Below are positions 7,644 to 16,446 of a stretch of DNA of 22,442 bases, one piece after another. Position numbers and translations under genes: made by a program. The DNA lies in contig DIVG01000090.1 of NCBI GenBank assembly GCA_002422425.1, positions 3,496-25,937 on the forward strand, in the 5' to 3' direction. Source of the DNA: Akkermansiaceae bacterium UBA6138 (GTDB lineage: Bacteria; Verrucomicrobiota; Verrucomicrobiia; Verrucomicrobiales; DEV007). Position 1 is the first letter of the stretch, and each line of letters starts with the position of its first letter. The notes beneath the pieces are model-generated. The model was not told the origin of the DNA. It did no database searches and saw nothing but the letters and a program-made list of their open reading frames with translations.

Positions 7644-10067
7644 ATGACCATTAATCCACAACACCTCACGCGGATCGCTCTCGCAGGGATCATCGCTTCC
7701 GCCCTGAACCTTTCCCGGGCTCAGGAGACCAACCCGGCCCCCGTCATCGACGACGCCACGAGCGAACTCGTCGCCACCGTAGTGGAATCCGCAGCTCCCC
7801 CCACCCCAAGCGTGAGGCCGGCGACGGTTTCCCGGCCGGCCGAGGTCGAGATTTACAGTACGATCGAACCCGAGATCATTACGGGAGCGGCCGACGGAAC
7901 GGCCTCCCTTCCGGGGTCCAGCTACTTTGTGACGGGCTCGGAGATTCGTGAACAGAACTACACCAATGTGAATCGCGTCCTGGCCAAAGTCCCAGGCGTT
8001 TATGTCCGCGAGGAAGACGGAGCCGGTCTCTTCCCGAATATCTCCATCCGGGGCGTCGATGGCACCCGCAGCGAGAAGATCACGATCATGGAAGACGGTA
8101 TTCTCCAGGCACCGGCCCCCTATTCAGCCCCGGCAGCCTACTATTCACCGAACATCGCACGTATGGCCGGAGTCGAGATTCTGAAGGGTTCCAACCAGGT
8201 AGCCTACGGCCCGAACACGACGGGGGGCGTCATCAATTTCCTCTCCACCCCGATTCCCGAACACGAACAGTTCTACCTGCGCTCCACCTATGGCAGCAAC
8301 GCGACCGCCCTTGTCCACTCGCACTACGGCGACACCATCGAGACAGAGACGGGCAAATTCGGTTACCTTGCCGAGATCTTTCACAAACAATCCGACGGTT
8401 TCCGGACGATCGAGCCGGGACTGGGAATCCCCCGCTCTGACATGACGGGCTACACCTTCATCGAGCCGATGATCAAATTTTCCTGGGAGCCCAATTCCGC
8501 GGTCAAACAAAAATGGGAGTTCAAATACGGCTACACCGATGCAGACGCCGACGAAAGCTACCTCGGTCTTACCGAAGCGGACTTCGCCACCAATCCCTAC
8601 CGTCGCTACGCCGGATCCTATCTCGACAACATCGTCACCGAACAACACCGCAGCTACCTGAAATACAGCATTGCCGCGACCGATGACCTCGACCTGAGAG
8701 TCGTCGGCTATTTCAATAACTTTGAACGCGACTGGTTCAAAATCCGGGCAGTCAACGGAGCCTCCCTTCACACGACGCTCGGTCCGACCGGCAATCCCGC
8801 GAACCTCGCCGTGTTGCGAGGAGAGGCCCCGGGAACCCTCAACTATCGCCACAACCTGCGTTTTTACGAGGCCTACGGACTTCAGTTTTCCGGCGACTAT
8901 CGCTTCGAAACAGGGGAGATCGACCACACCCTCAACTTTGGCGTCCGCGAGCATCGCGATCAGGTGCGCCGCTTCGAGGAAAACACCAATGTGGTCACTG
9001 ACGGCAGCGGAGCGTCCCCGACAATTATCAACTTCGGTCCGGGGAGCGCGGGGCACGGTCTTGAGAGAGTTGCGGCCACAGCGGTATGGCTGAAGGACGA
9101 CATTGAGATCGGACCGCTCACCGTCACCCCCGGCCTGCGCTACGAGAAGCTGCGCCAGAACTACACCGACTATCAGTCGAATGATTCCTACCTTGTCACC
9201 GAAGCGGGCAACGGAATGACAGACTTCGTAGTGGCTGGGGTGGGTCTCTCCTACGAGCTGAACGAGCAAAATACAATCTTCGGCGGCATTCACGAAGGAG
9301 TTGCCGTCTCCTCCCCGAAGAACTCGGTGCGGCCTGACTCCAACGGCTTCGTTGTAGAGCCGGAGAACAGCCTCGGTTTTGAGCTCGGTGCGCGCCATCG
9401 CAGCGGAAACTTCAATGCGGAAGTGATCGGATTTCTGAGCGACTTCGACAACATTATCAGCTCGCAGGCCGGGCTCGGCTTGGGAGGCGAGCCCACAAGG
9501 AATGCCGGGCGTGCCACGGTCCAGGGGGTGGAAGCTCTCGTAAGCTTCGATCCGAACCAGGGCAGGAGCCTGAGAACGCCGCTCTTCCTGAGCGCGACGT
9601 GGACGGACACGAGACTTCACGACATCCTCTCCGGGGGGGGCGGGGAAAACATTTACGGCGACGGTGCCGGAGGCCCCGGGATCGACGGTGCCGAACTGCC
9701 CTACATTCCTGAATGGAAGCTCTCCACCGGAGTCAGCCTCGAAACCGACGAATGGGGGATCGATCTCGTGGCCTCCTACGTCAGCGACACGTTCGGCACC
9801 GCCCTCAACTCCCCTGTTCAGGTAAACTCGTCCCGCCAAGGCATCGTCGATGGCGGGATCATCATCGATCTGGGCACCCACTACCGGATCAATGACCGCA
9901 CCAAACTGATCGGGGGCGTGCATAACCTCTTCGAGGAGGTCATGATCACCAGCCGCGTCCCCGAAGGTGCCCGCGTCAACGCTCCCCGCGAGTTTTACAT
10001 CGGATGCGAGATCCTCTGGGAACCCCGCGATACCCCTATGGGCGGTAAGCGGGTCGTCGCCAAGTAA
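7644..10067 (+). CDS. TonB-dependent outer-membrane receptor, FecA-like, 807 aa
   Basis: Outer-membrane active transporter, probably for a ferric chelate. A signal peptide (about residues 1-26, cleavage near SRA-QE) is followed by a Pro-rich linker of about 60 residues that should contain the TonB box (ELVATVVES at 41-49 is a candidate). The plug domain (about 91-205) has ISIRGVDGTRS and a DGI-APYSAP-YYSP pattern like the FecA citrate-receptor family, ending in VAYGPNTTGGVINF. The remainder alternates aromatic and charged residues as in a 22-strand barrel. A charged tail of about 13 residues follows the last strand. No fecI or fecR homologue is nearby and no FecA signalling domain is obvious, so regulation is probably by Fur at 7592-7610. 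Substrate is inferred. The ATG at 7644 was chosen because earlier starts fall in or at the Fur box. Confidence 0.92.
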   Translation: MTINPQHLTRIALAGIIASALNLSRAQETNPAPVIDDATSELVATVVESAAPPTPSVRPATVSRPAEVEIYSTIEPEIITGAADGTASLPGSSYFVTGSEIREQNYTNVNRVLAKVPGVYVREEDGAGLFPNISIRGVDGTRSEKITIMEDGILQAPAPYSAPAAYYSPNIARMAGVEILKGSNQVAYGPNTTGGVINFLSTPIPEHEQFYLRSTYGSNATALVHSHYGDTIETETGKFGYLAEIFHKQSDGFRTIEPGLGIPRSDMTGYTFIEPMIKFSWEPNSAVKQKWEFKYGYTDADADESYLGLTEADFATNPYRRYAGSYLDNIVTEQHRSYLKYSIAATDDLDLRVVGYFNNFERDWFKIRAVNGASLHTTLGPTGNPANLAVLRGEAPGTLNYRHNLRFYEAYGLQFSGDYRFETGEIDHTLNFGVREHRDQVRRFEENTNVVTDGSGASPTIINFGPGSAGHGLERVAATAVWLKDDIEIGPLTVTPGLRYEKLRQNYTDYQSNDSYLVTEAGNGMTDFVVAGVGLSYELNEQNTIFGGIHEGVAVSSPKNSVRPDSNGFVVEPENSLGFELGARHRSGNFNAEVIGFLSDFDNIISSQAGLGLGGEPTRNAGRATVQGVEALVSFDPNQGRSLRTPLFLSATWTDTRLHDILSGGGGENIYGDGAGGPGIDGAELPYIPEWKLSTGVSLETDEWGIDLVASYVSDTFGTALNSPVQVNSSRQGIVDGGIIIDLGTHYRINDRTKLIGGVHNLFEEVMITSRVPEGARVNAPREFYIGCEILWEPRDTPMGGKRVVAK

Positions 10068-10101
10068 TCCAGCGACTGCAAAACCCTGAAAAATATGCCC
10101 T

Positions 10102-10142
10102 CGTCTCTGTCCGGAAAACAGTTTCCCGGCAGAGACGTTTTT
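10102..10142 (+). terminator. Rho-independent terminator of the receptor gene
   Basis: CGTCTCTG (10102-10109) pairs with CAGAGACG (10130-10137), and CCGG (10111-10114) with CCGG (10126-10129). Five T follow (10138-10142). It separates the receptor from the TonB operon, so each has its own Fur-controlled promoter. Confidence 0.88.
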
Positions 10143-10153
10143 CGTTTCCGCTC

Positions 10154-10183
10154 TTGACATATAATTGAGAATGCTTCTCATTA
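10154..10183 (+). promoter_or_regulatory. Fur box overlapping the promoter of the TonB operon
   Basis: TGAGAA-TGC-TTCTCA (10166-10180) is a perfect dyad inside the 19-mer ATTGAGAATGCTTCTCATT (10164-10182). A consensus -35 TTGACA (10154-10159) lies just upstream and a perfect TATAAT occupies 10160-10165. Whichever hexamer RNA polymerase uses, the Fur site covers the spacer or the start point. If TTGACA is used, transcription would begin close to the first ATG. Confidence 0.82.
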
Positions 10184-10188
10184 GCGAG

Positions 10189-11007
10189 ATGCGATCCTCC
10201 TGCCTCACCGCCTACCTCTTTTCTTCCGCGCTCTTTGCAACGGCAGCTGGCTTTCCGCTCGCAGCGCAGGAATCATCGGCCCTTGATGCCTCCCTTCCAA
10301 AGTCATCCGAGCTACAGACCAGGCTGGAACAGTGGGTTAAAACCCGTCAGCTGATCAGCGAAGAAAGCGCCGCATGGACCGCTGAGAAGGCCACCCTTGC
10401 CGGGCTGAACGAAGTCCGTCTTCGCGAGTCCGGCCAACTCGATGAATTCATCGCGGCGGCCGGAGATCGTGTGACCGAGATCGATGGAAAGCGGGCTGCC
10501 CTTTCCAAAGAGGAATCTGATCTGAAAACCTGGCGTAGAGAGATGGAGAAACAGGTCGCTGCACTCGAATCGCGGATCCGCCCGCTCCTCCCGCGATTTC
10601 CCGCCCCTCTTAAGGGAAAAGTAGAGGAAGCCATCATTCGGCTGGAGTCCCCCGATCCTGATCAGCCTCTCCAAAACCGGACCCGGGACATCCTTCTCGT
10701 GCTCCAGGCCTATCTCGACTTCCAGCGCAGCGTCACGGTAGAATCGGACATCCGCGAAGTGACCGGGGCCCGCCGTGAGCTTCACATTCTTTATCTCGGA
10801 ATGGGACAGGCATGGTATGTCGATAACGAGGGTAAATACAGCGGCTATGGGGTTCCCTCTGCCAGCGGCTGGAGCTGGACCGAAGATAACTCCATCGCCT
10901 CACGCGTTCGAACAGCGATTGACATCCAGGCTCGCCGCGTCGCCCCCGCCTTTGTCGAATTGCCACTCGCCAAGGTCAGCCCCGGTAGTGTTCCGGAGAC
11001 GAAATGA
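10189..11007 (+). CDS. DUF3450 periplasmic coiled-coil protein of a TonB2/TtpC-type system, 272 aa
   Basis: First gene of the operon. A signal peptide (about residues 1-26, cleavage near LAA-QE) leads to a long helical, coiled-coil segment (about 35-130). The compact C-terminal half holds the LYLGMGQAWYVD motif and a SGWSWTED motif, typical of DUF3450 (PF11932). In vibrios the equivalent gene precedes ttpC-exbB2-exbD2-tonB2, and the product is thought to help the energy complex reach its receptor. The ATG at 10189 was chosen because the earlier TTG (10165) and ATG (10171) lie inside the Fur box. No clear ribosome-binding site is seen, so the mRNA may be nearly leaderless. The stop overlaps the next start by ATGA. 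Confidence 0.85.
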   Translation: MRSSCLTAYLFSSALFATAAGFPLAAQESSALDASLPKSSELQTRLEQWVKTRQLISEESAAWTAEKATLAGLNEVRLRESGQLDEFIAAAGDRVTEIDGKRAALSKEESDLKTWRREMEKQVAALESRIRPLLPRFPAPLKGKVEEAIIRLESPDPDQPLQNRTRDILLVLQAYLDFQRSVTVESDIREVTGARRELHILYLGMGQAWYVDNEGKYSGYGVPSASGWSWTEDNSIASRVRTAIDIQARRVAPAFVELPLAKVSPGSVPETK

Positions 11008-12398
11008 TGAAATATCTGATCCTTTCCCTCCTTCTTGGTGGCGTCGTCTTCACCAGGGTGACCGCGCAGGAACCCCTTCCTGCAGAGACCGCGACTAAAA
11101 CGGCCCCTCCTCACGGTAGCACCGATCCCGCCCGGGCCTATCGAGATGCCGCCGACTCACTCGATCAGGATCTCAGAAGTGCCCTCGACGAACTCGCCGC
11201 CCTGCGCGCCGTCATCGCCGCAGAGAAACCCGCCATCGCCACCGAGTCGAACCGCGTGGCGGCCGATCTCAGAGAAAAGCGTCGCCAGTCCGAGATAGCA
11301 CGCACCGCGAAAGACGCGACCGAGGCGGCGTTCGAAAAAACAGAGAACGATCTGAAAATCTGGCGCGACGAACGGGCCTACCTCGAAAGTCTCGTTCTCG
11401 ACTTCCGAAAGACTCGCGAGGCCTCCTTCCCCCCCGCGACCGCTCCCGCCGGTGCCCCCGACGCTCCCCTCGCCCTTGTCGAAGAAATCCTCAGCGAACT
11501 CTCCCTCGGCAGTGGCCCGATCACGCTGGCCGGCGAAGCGGTCGCCGACGATGGAATCGCCACTCCGGGCAGGTTTGTGAAAATGGGGCCGGTGAGCTGG
11601 TTCCTTGGCGACGACGGTGTTACCGCCGGTCTTGTCGCCGACGGCAATGCTCTTCGAGCCCGTCTTTTAAGCGGAGTCATGTCGCATCGGGACATCGCCG
11701 GGATCGTCAACGGCACGGCCGACTCTATCACCTTCGACCCCACCCTTGGCTCCGCCATCGCGCTCAGCGACTCGGAGAGCAGCCTCACCGACCACCTCCG
11801 CCAGGGCGGGTTCTGGATTTACCCTATCCTCCTCCTTGCCGCCATCGCCCTCGCCGCGACCCTTTTCAAGTGGGTTCAGCTCGCCAGGATCCGCCAGTTC
11901 GGCTCCTCCCCGGTCCAGCTCATTCTTGGGGCGCTTGAACGCGGTGAGCCAGGGTCCGCGCGCAGGGAAGCCGCCGCGATCCGTCACCCCGCCCGCGCCA
12001 TTCTCGAGCAGGGCATCAACTTCATCGAGCGATCTCCCGACGGCTCGCGCGACGATCTCGAAGAATGCCTCTATGAAAAGTATCTTGAGGCTACTCCGCC
12101 TCTTCACCGGGGCCTTCCCTTCATCGCCATTGCCGCTGCCGCCGCTCCGCTCCTCGGCCTTCTCGGGACCGTCACCGGCATGATCGAGACTTTCCGCCTT
12201 ATCAATGTCTTCGGAACCGGCGACGCGAAGTCGCTCGCCTCGGGCATCTCCGAAGCCCTCATCACAACCGAGTTCGGCCTCATTGTCGCCATTCCCGCCC
12301 TCATTCTGCACGCACTCCTCTCCCGGAAAGTGCAGGGGATCAAGGCTACCATGGAAATGACCAGCCTCGCGTTCCTTAACGGGATTAAATCAAAATGA
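11004..12398 (+). CDS. ttpC: TtpC-like MotA/TolQ/ExbB proton-channel protein with periplasmic extension, 464 aa
   Basis: Inner-membrane component. A signal peptide (1-21) is followed by a coiled-coil periplasmic region (about 45-140) and a small domain (155-255). The ExbB core has membrane helices at about 270-288, 371-393 and 419-440. The core motifs APLLGLLGTVTGMIETF and GISEALITTEFGL are those of MotA/TolQ/ExbB channels. The N-terminal extension of about 260 residues before the first core helix distinguishes TtpC of TonB2 systems from ordinary ExbB, which is encoded by the next gene. It overlaps both neighbours by 4 bases (ATGA), implying translational coupling. A second ATG at 11007 is equally possible as start. 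The symbol is assigned by architecture and gene order. Confidence 0.88.
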   Translation: MMKYLILSLLLGGVVFTRVTAQEPLPAETATKTAPPHGSTDPARAYRDAADSLDQDLRSALDELAALRAVIAAEKPAIATESNRVAADLREKRRQSEIARTAKDATEAAFEKTENDLKIWRDERAYLESLVLDFRKTREASFPPATAPAGAPDAPLALVEEILSELSLGSGPITLAGEAVADDGIATPGRFVKMGPVSWFLGDDGVTAGLVADGNALRARLLSGVMSHRDIAGIVNGTADSITFDPTLGSAIALSDSESSLTDHLRQGGFWIYPILLLAAIALAATLFKWVQLARIRQFGSSPVQLILGALERGEPGSARREAAAIRHPARAILEQGINFIERSPDGSRDDLEECLYEKYLEATPPLHRGLPFIAIAAAAAPLLGLLGTVTGMIETFRLINVFGTGDAKSLASGISEALITTEFGLIVAIPALILHALLSRKVQGIKATMEMTSLAFLNGIKSK

Positions 12399-12991
12399 AC
12401 CTCACCAGCCAGGTCCTGACAGAACTACGCGACCTCAGCTCGGGTGGCGGGTGGATCTTCTGGGCGCTCATCGTGCTAGCCTTCGGGATTGCCTACGCTC
12501 TTGTCACCCTGTGGAACTCGCTTCGATTTCCCGATGCTACGGTGCTCAGCCCGCAGGAATGGCGGGAACTGCTCCTTCGCCCGGGTGATTCCTCAGCGAC
12601 CCTCCACCGCCTTTCCGCCAGTATCTCGACATCCCGGGATCCCGGACGCCACCTCCAGGAAATCGGGCAGCATCTCTTTGCAATCCCGGACCGGCGCTTT
12701 CCCTTCGCCTTCGTCATGATCGGGGCCGCCCCGCTTCTCGGTCTTCTCGGCACCGTCTCAGGCATGTTCAAGACCTTCGGGGGCATGGCCTCGTCAGCCG
12801 CAAACGCCCCCATCGACATCATCTCGGCCGGCATCTCCGAGGCGCTTATCACAACCGAAACCGGCCTCGTCATCGGTGTTCCCACGCTTATTGTGTGCAC
12901 CCTCCTCAAGAGCCGTTTTGACGAACTCGTCCTCCGGTTTCGCCGGCTCGAATCCCAACTCCTCCGGCCGGAGGCCGCAACTTCCAACTGA
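12395..12991 (+). CDS. exbB: ExbB-family proton channel subunit, 198 aa
   Basis: Inner-membrane ExbB that forms the pentameric proton channel around ExbD and powers TonB. Helices lie at about residues 19-40, 103-126 and 150-171. The conserved stretches APLLGLLGTVSGMFKTF and GISEALITTETGL, with the channel-lining Thr residues, are plain. The length is short, as for ExbB2, and lacks the periplasmic extension of the preceding paralogue. The start overlaps the previous stop (ATGA) and exbD begins two bases after its stop. Confidence 0.93.
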   Translation: MNLTSQVLTELRDLSSGGGWIFWALIVLAFGIAYALVTLWNSLRFPDATVLSPQEWRELLLRPGDSSATLHRLSASISTSRDPGRHLQEIGQHLFAIPDRRFPFAFVMIGAAPLLGLLGTVSGMFKTFGGMASSAANAPIDIISAGISEALITTETGLVIGVPTLIVCTLLKSRFDELVLRFRRLESQLLRPEAATSN

Positions 12992-12993
12992 CC

Positions 12994-13407
12994 ATGGCGA
13001 GACGATTTCAGCGCTTCAGCGATATTGATTCCAGTTCAAAAAGTGAAATCGACATTTCACCGCTCATTGATGTCGTTTTTATTCTCCTTATTTTCTTCAT
13101 CGTCACGACCGTTTTTGTTGAGGAGACCGGAGTGGAGATCAACAAACCCCGCGCCGCGACTCAGGAGGATCTCGAACGCAACAGTATTCTCATCGGTGTG
13201 ACCCGGGATGGTGAGGTCTTCTACGGCGGACGCGAAATCGGAGTGACCGGAGTCCGCCCCACCGTCTCGCGACTGCTGAAACAGGAGACAATGCCTGTCA
13301 TCATCCAGGCGGACCGCACGACCCCGACCGAGGCCACGGTCTCCGTCCTCGATGAGGCCAGGCTCGCCGGTGCCGTCAGTGTTTTTGTCTCAACCGTAAA
13401 TGACTAA
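12994..13407 (+). CDS. exbD: ExbD-family biopolymer transport protein, 137 aa
   Basis: Single-pass inner-membrane protein that couples proton flow through ExbB to TonB. A cytoplasmic N-terminus of about 20 residues leads to the helix DISPLIDVVFILLIFFIVTT (20-39), with the essential proton-carrying Asp26. The periplasmic domain follows (about 45-137) with the usual PVIIQADRTTP strand. Length is normal for the family. It starts 2 bases after exbB and its last 8 bases overlap tonB. Confidence 0.95.
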   Translation: MARRFQRFSDIDSSSKSEIDISPLIDVVFILLIFFIVTTVFVEETGVEINKPRAATQEDLERNSILIGVTRDGEVFYGGREIGVTGVRPTVSRLLKQETMPVIIQADRTTPTEATVSVLDEARLAGAVSVFVSTVND

Positions 13408-14041
13408 CAAACAAGCCATTTCCGGCGGAGAACTGCTTCGCACCGCTGCCGCCCTCGGACTTACCGCCGGGCTTCTCCTCTTTCTTGCGGGCCTGCGCCT
13501 GGCACGCACCTCGGCGGCACCGAACGTTACCCTGCGCACTCTCAGCACGACGACTCCCGTAAGCTTGCCCGCCCCGCCGCCACCGCCCACTGTCGAAACG
13601 CCGCCCCAACCGCCGCCGCCGGAATTACCGCATCTCAACATCGAGCTCGCTTCCGTCGCCCCGCCGATCAGGGCCACGCCCCTGCCAAGTCTTGAATTGA
13701 GGCTCAACCCCTCGGACTTTGCGACGGTTCGGGACGCTCCCCTCGCGCAGATGATGTTTGCCTCAGCCGACCTCGATTCCCAGCCGCGGCTGGTCAATCG
13801 TCCCGCCGTCATCTTCCCCGCCGCCCAGAGGGAAAAGGGCGTCACCCAGGCAAAGGTGGTTCTCGAGGTTGTCATCAATTCCGCCGGTATCGTCTCGGTG
13901 CAGCGTGTCCTCGAAAGTCCGCACGAAGATTTCACCGCGATGGCCCGCAATTTTGCCACCAAGGCCCGCTTCACTCCGCCAAAAAAAGACGGCCGCTCCG
14001 TTCAGGCTCTCTTCCGCTGGCCCCTCATTCTAAAACTCTGA
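13400..14041 (+). CDS. tonB: TonB energy transducer, 213 aa
   Basis: Spans the inner membrane and periplasm and contacts the TonB box of outer-membrane receptors. It has a short cytoplasmic N-terminus, one membrane helix (about 14-35), and a Pro-rich spacer (about 54-76, with PPPPP runs). The C-terminal TonB domain (about 125-213) includes INSAGIVSVQRVLES followed by FTPPKKDGRSV, the characteristic VDxxGxV...A...W-type fold. The spacer is shorter than in E. coli TonB, as in TonB2 proteins. It overlaps exbD by 8 bases and the next gene by one base, so it is coupled at both ends. Confidence 0.92.
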   Translation: MTNKQAISGGELLRTAAALGLTAGLLLFLAGLRLARTSAAPNVTLRTLSTTTPVSLPAPPPPPTVETPPQPPPPELPHLNIELASVAPPIRATPLPSLELRLNPSDFATVRDAPLAQMMFASADLDSQPRLVNRPAVIFPAAQREKGVTQAKVVLEVVINSAGIVSVQRVLESPHEDFTAMARNFATKARFTPPKKDGRSVQALFRWPLILKL

Positions 14042-15417
14042 TGCGCGTGCCTCCCGATATAATCATTGCCCTGACCCTGCCCTTTGCCATTTTTTCCGCC
14101 GAAGGAGCCGGCCCCCTCCCGATCGACCCGCTCTGGAAAAGCGAGACTTTCCGCAAGTCCGTCACCGCCAGCTACGGGATCGACTCACGCATCGAGCCGC
14201 GCATCACCGAAGACGAGGCCTTTTACCTGGATAAAGTCGCCTCGTTTATGGCAGACAAGGACCGCAACGGCGCGATCAAAACTCTGACCGATTCGTCGCT
14301 TCTCGAAGACAGCCCCGCCATGTTGTTCACGCTTGCGTCCCTGCAGTTCGAAGAAGGCGAGGCCGCCGCCGCAGTCAAACGCTTCAACAGCGCCATCGAA
14401 AAGTTTCCCCGTTTCCGGGACGCCCACCGCAACCTTGCCGTCGCCTTCGTCCAGCTCGGGGATTTTGGACAAGCGAAAAGCCATCTTGTCCGCGCCCTCG
14501 AACTCGGCTCACACGACGGCCTTACCGCCGGCCTGCTCGGCTACTGCCATGCCCGCGACGAACACTACCAGGCCGCTCTCGATGCCTACCGCCTCGCCAT
14601 GCTGACCCAGCCCGGGGAGCGGCAGTGGCGTCTCGGGGAAGCCCAGGCGCTCCAAGCCCTCGGGCACTGGCGCGAAGCCGCCGCGATCTACCAGTCTCTC
14701 ATCGCCGAAAGCCCGACCGAGACCAACATCTGGCTCGCCCAGGCGGATGTCTGGATAGCCCTCGACGAGAGACAAAAAGCGATCGCCAATCTCGAGATTG
14801 TCCATCGTATCGGCACCCTCGATCCCTCCGCAACACTCTCACTCGGTCACCTTTACCTCCAGAGTAGCCTCCCCGATCTCGCCCTTGAGCGCTACCGTGC
14901 CGCCATCATCGCGGAAGAACCGGTCACTCTTTCCCGCGCCATCGAAGCGCTCGAGATGCTTGCCAACGCAACGGACTGGAAGCGTGCCGAAGAGCTCGCC
15001 GGGCTCATCACCGGCTCCGAACCCTACCAGGCCCACCTCGCTGCGGCGAATGCCGGGAAGGATCTTGCCTCCCGTCTCACCCGCGTTCGCGCGCTCATCG
15101 AACTCGAGAACGGCGACGCCGATGCCGGAGCCCTCCTCGTCGAGCAATGGCTCGCCCGTGATCCCCTCGACGGCCAGTCGCTCATCCTTCTCGCCCGTTT
15201 CCGCGAGAGGAAGGGCCGCATCGAAGAAGCCATTATGCTCCTCGAACAGGCCGAACGGCTCCCCGCCCATGCCGCGGCCGCCCACCTTGCCCACGGTCGT
15301 CTCCTCGTTAGCGAAAGGCAGTATGCCGCCGCCGCCGAGCAACTCGGGAAATCTCTTGAGCTCGATCCCGTGGATTCGGTCGCCGCTTACCTTGAAGCCG
15401 TTCGCGAGCTGCAGTAA
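14041..15417 (+). CDS. Exported TPR protein of the TonB operon, 458 aa
   Basis: Last gene of the six-gene operon, starting in TGATG overlap with tonB. A signal peptide (about residues 1-22) leads to a periplasmic protein made almost entirely of tetratricopeptide repeats (about 75-455). These show recurrent A-x-L-x-G-x-Y spacing and ELDP-like turns. A TPR protein closes the equivalent TonB2 operon in vibrios, where it supports iron-siderophore uptake, probably as a scaffold between the energy complex and the receptor. The role here is inferred from position. No Cys lipobox is visible, so it is more likely soluble than a lipoprotein. No clear terminator follows; the next gene converges from the minus strand after 102 bases. 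Confidence 0.88.
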   Translation: MRVPPDIIIALTLPFAIFSAEGAGPLPIDPLWKSETFRKSVTASYGIDSRIEPRITEDEAFYLDKVASFMADKDRNGAIKTLTDSSLLEDSPAMLFTLASLQFEEGEAAAAVKRFNSAIEKFPRFRDAHRNLAVAFVQLGDFGQAKSHLVRALELGSHDGLTAGLLGYCHARDEHYQAALDAYRLAMLTQPGERQWRLGEAQALQALGHWREAAAIYQSLIAESPTETNIWLAQADVWIALDERQKAIANLEIVHRIGTLDPSATLSLGHLYLQSSLPDLALERYRAAIIAEEPVTLSRAIEALEMLANATDWKRAEELAGLITGSEPYQAHLAAANAGKDLASRLTRVRALIELENGDADAGALLVEQWLARDPLDGQSLILLARFRERKGRIEEAIMLLEQAERLPAHAAAAHLAHGRLLVSERQYAAAAEQLGKSLELDPVDSVAAYLEAVRELQ

Positions 15418-15519
15418 GCCTCCCCCGCCGGTTCGGCCGGGTCAAATTCGAAAAGAAACCTCCAGTCACGCGGCAACGGGGCCCGCAGGCGAGCTTATTT
15501 CCAAAACTCGAAATGCCGC

Positions 15520-16446
15520 CTATCGTGAGGTCGACACGTCGCCCTCAAGGGTCCGGCGACTGTTCATCCGGAACCGCATCGCTGCCCCGGGCGGCGCATC
15601 GGGGTGAATCGTCCCAGACTGCTTTTGCGCTTCCTCCCTCCTCGCCCTGGGCGGGTCGGAACCGGTCTCCGGTAGGCCACCGGGTTCGCTGACGGAAAGC
15701 CCCCCCGGAAACAACATACCCGAAACAAAAAGAACGCCCGGGGTCCCGGGAAGATCTTCTTTTTTCACAAACCGCGTTGTCCCCCGGTCGCGCCCGTCAT
15801 TACCGGAAGGATGAGACCTTCGACGGCCCGCCTCCGTGTAGTTAATCTGGGCACTCAGCCAGAGAATATTATCGTCGAGCCGCTGATACTGGGAATCGAT
15901 CGCCTTCCGGAACTCGGGCGGCTTTTTCCCGATAAGGTCATCGAGGAGCGATCGGGCGATGTCGAGAGAGGCCAGCGCCGCCTCATAATCATTGGCAAAC
16001 CGCTGCGCCAGCCCCAGCTCCAGCGATTCGATAAAATCGAGATATTTCATCATCGTCTCGTGCTCGTCCTCGCTCAGGCGCACGTCGGCCGTTGCAATGG
16101 TCTCTTCGAGCTTCCCCGTGCGGTAGGCGACCAGTTCCCGCTCATAGTCGGGATGCCCCGTCGCGAGTTGCCTGACCTGACGATGCGCCTCAATATAGCT
16201 GCCCATCGCGAGAGCCCACTGTCCCGCCGCCACAAGCCTGTCCCCCGTCTGCGTCCATCCGTAGACAGTAACCCACTTCGCGGCAGGATCGTCCGCGACG
16301 GAACCTGTCTGGATGACGACGCCCGTCTCCTGCGCGCGAATCAAAATCGCGCCATTGAGAATCAGGCAGCCAATGAGGAAAACGCGCCCTCTCCGGAAAA
16401 GGGAGCTCGCTACCGGGATCGGGAAAAGCCGTTTCCGCCTATTCAT
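15520..16446 (-). CDS. Hypothetical membrane-anchored helical protein, 308 aa
   Basis: Second gene of a minus-strand pair; its ATG at 16444-16446 overlaps the last 8 bases of the FHA gene, so translation is coupled. A basic N-terminus and hydrophobic stretch (about residues 19-37, followed by AQETG) form a signal peptide or anchor. Residues 50-205 look all-helical with Tyr/Ala-rich repeats (TGDRLVAAGQWALAMGSY is TPR-like). The last 100 residues are Gly, Pro and Arg rich and probably disordered. The family is not recognised. Being coupled to an FHA-domain protein suggests it assembles with it at the membrane, but no function can be assigned. An upstream ATG at 16497 would run into the FHA gene and was rejected. 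Confidence 0.7.
   Translation of the reverse strand: MNRRKRLFPIPVASSLFRRGRVFLIGCLILNGAILIRAQETGVVIQTGSVADDPAAKWVTVYGWTQTGDRLVAAGQWALAMGSYIEAHRQVRQLATGHPDYERELVAYRTGKLEETIATADVRLSEDEHETMMKYLDFIESLELGLAQRFANDYEAALASLDIARSLLDDLIGKKPPEFRKAIDSQYQRLDDNILWLSAQINYTEAGRRRSHPSGNDGRDRGTTRFVKKEDLPGTPGVLFVSGMLFPGGLSVSEPGGLPETGSDPPRARREEAQKQSGTIHPDAPPGAAMRFRMNSRRTLEGDVSTSR

Noticed and set aside
8145..10208. 687-codon minus-strand frame across the receptor gene
   Set aside because: Antisense shadow of the TonB-dependent receptor; it crosses a terminator and the Fur-controlled promoter and shows no recognisable domain.
14798..15607. 269-codon frame overlapping the TPR gene and running past its end
   Set aside because: Extreme Ser/Pro/Arg composition typical of an out-of-frame shadow; the TPR frame accounts for the region.
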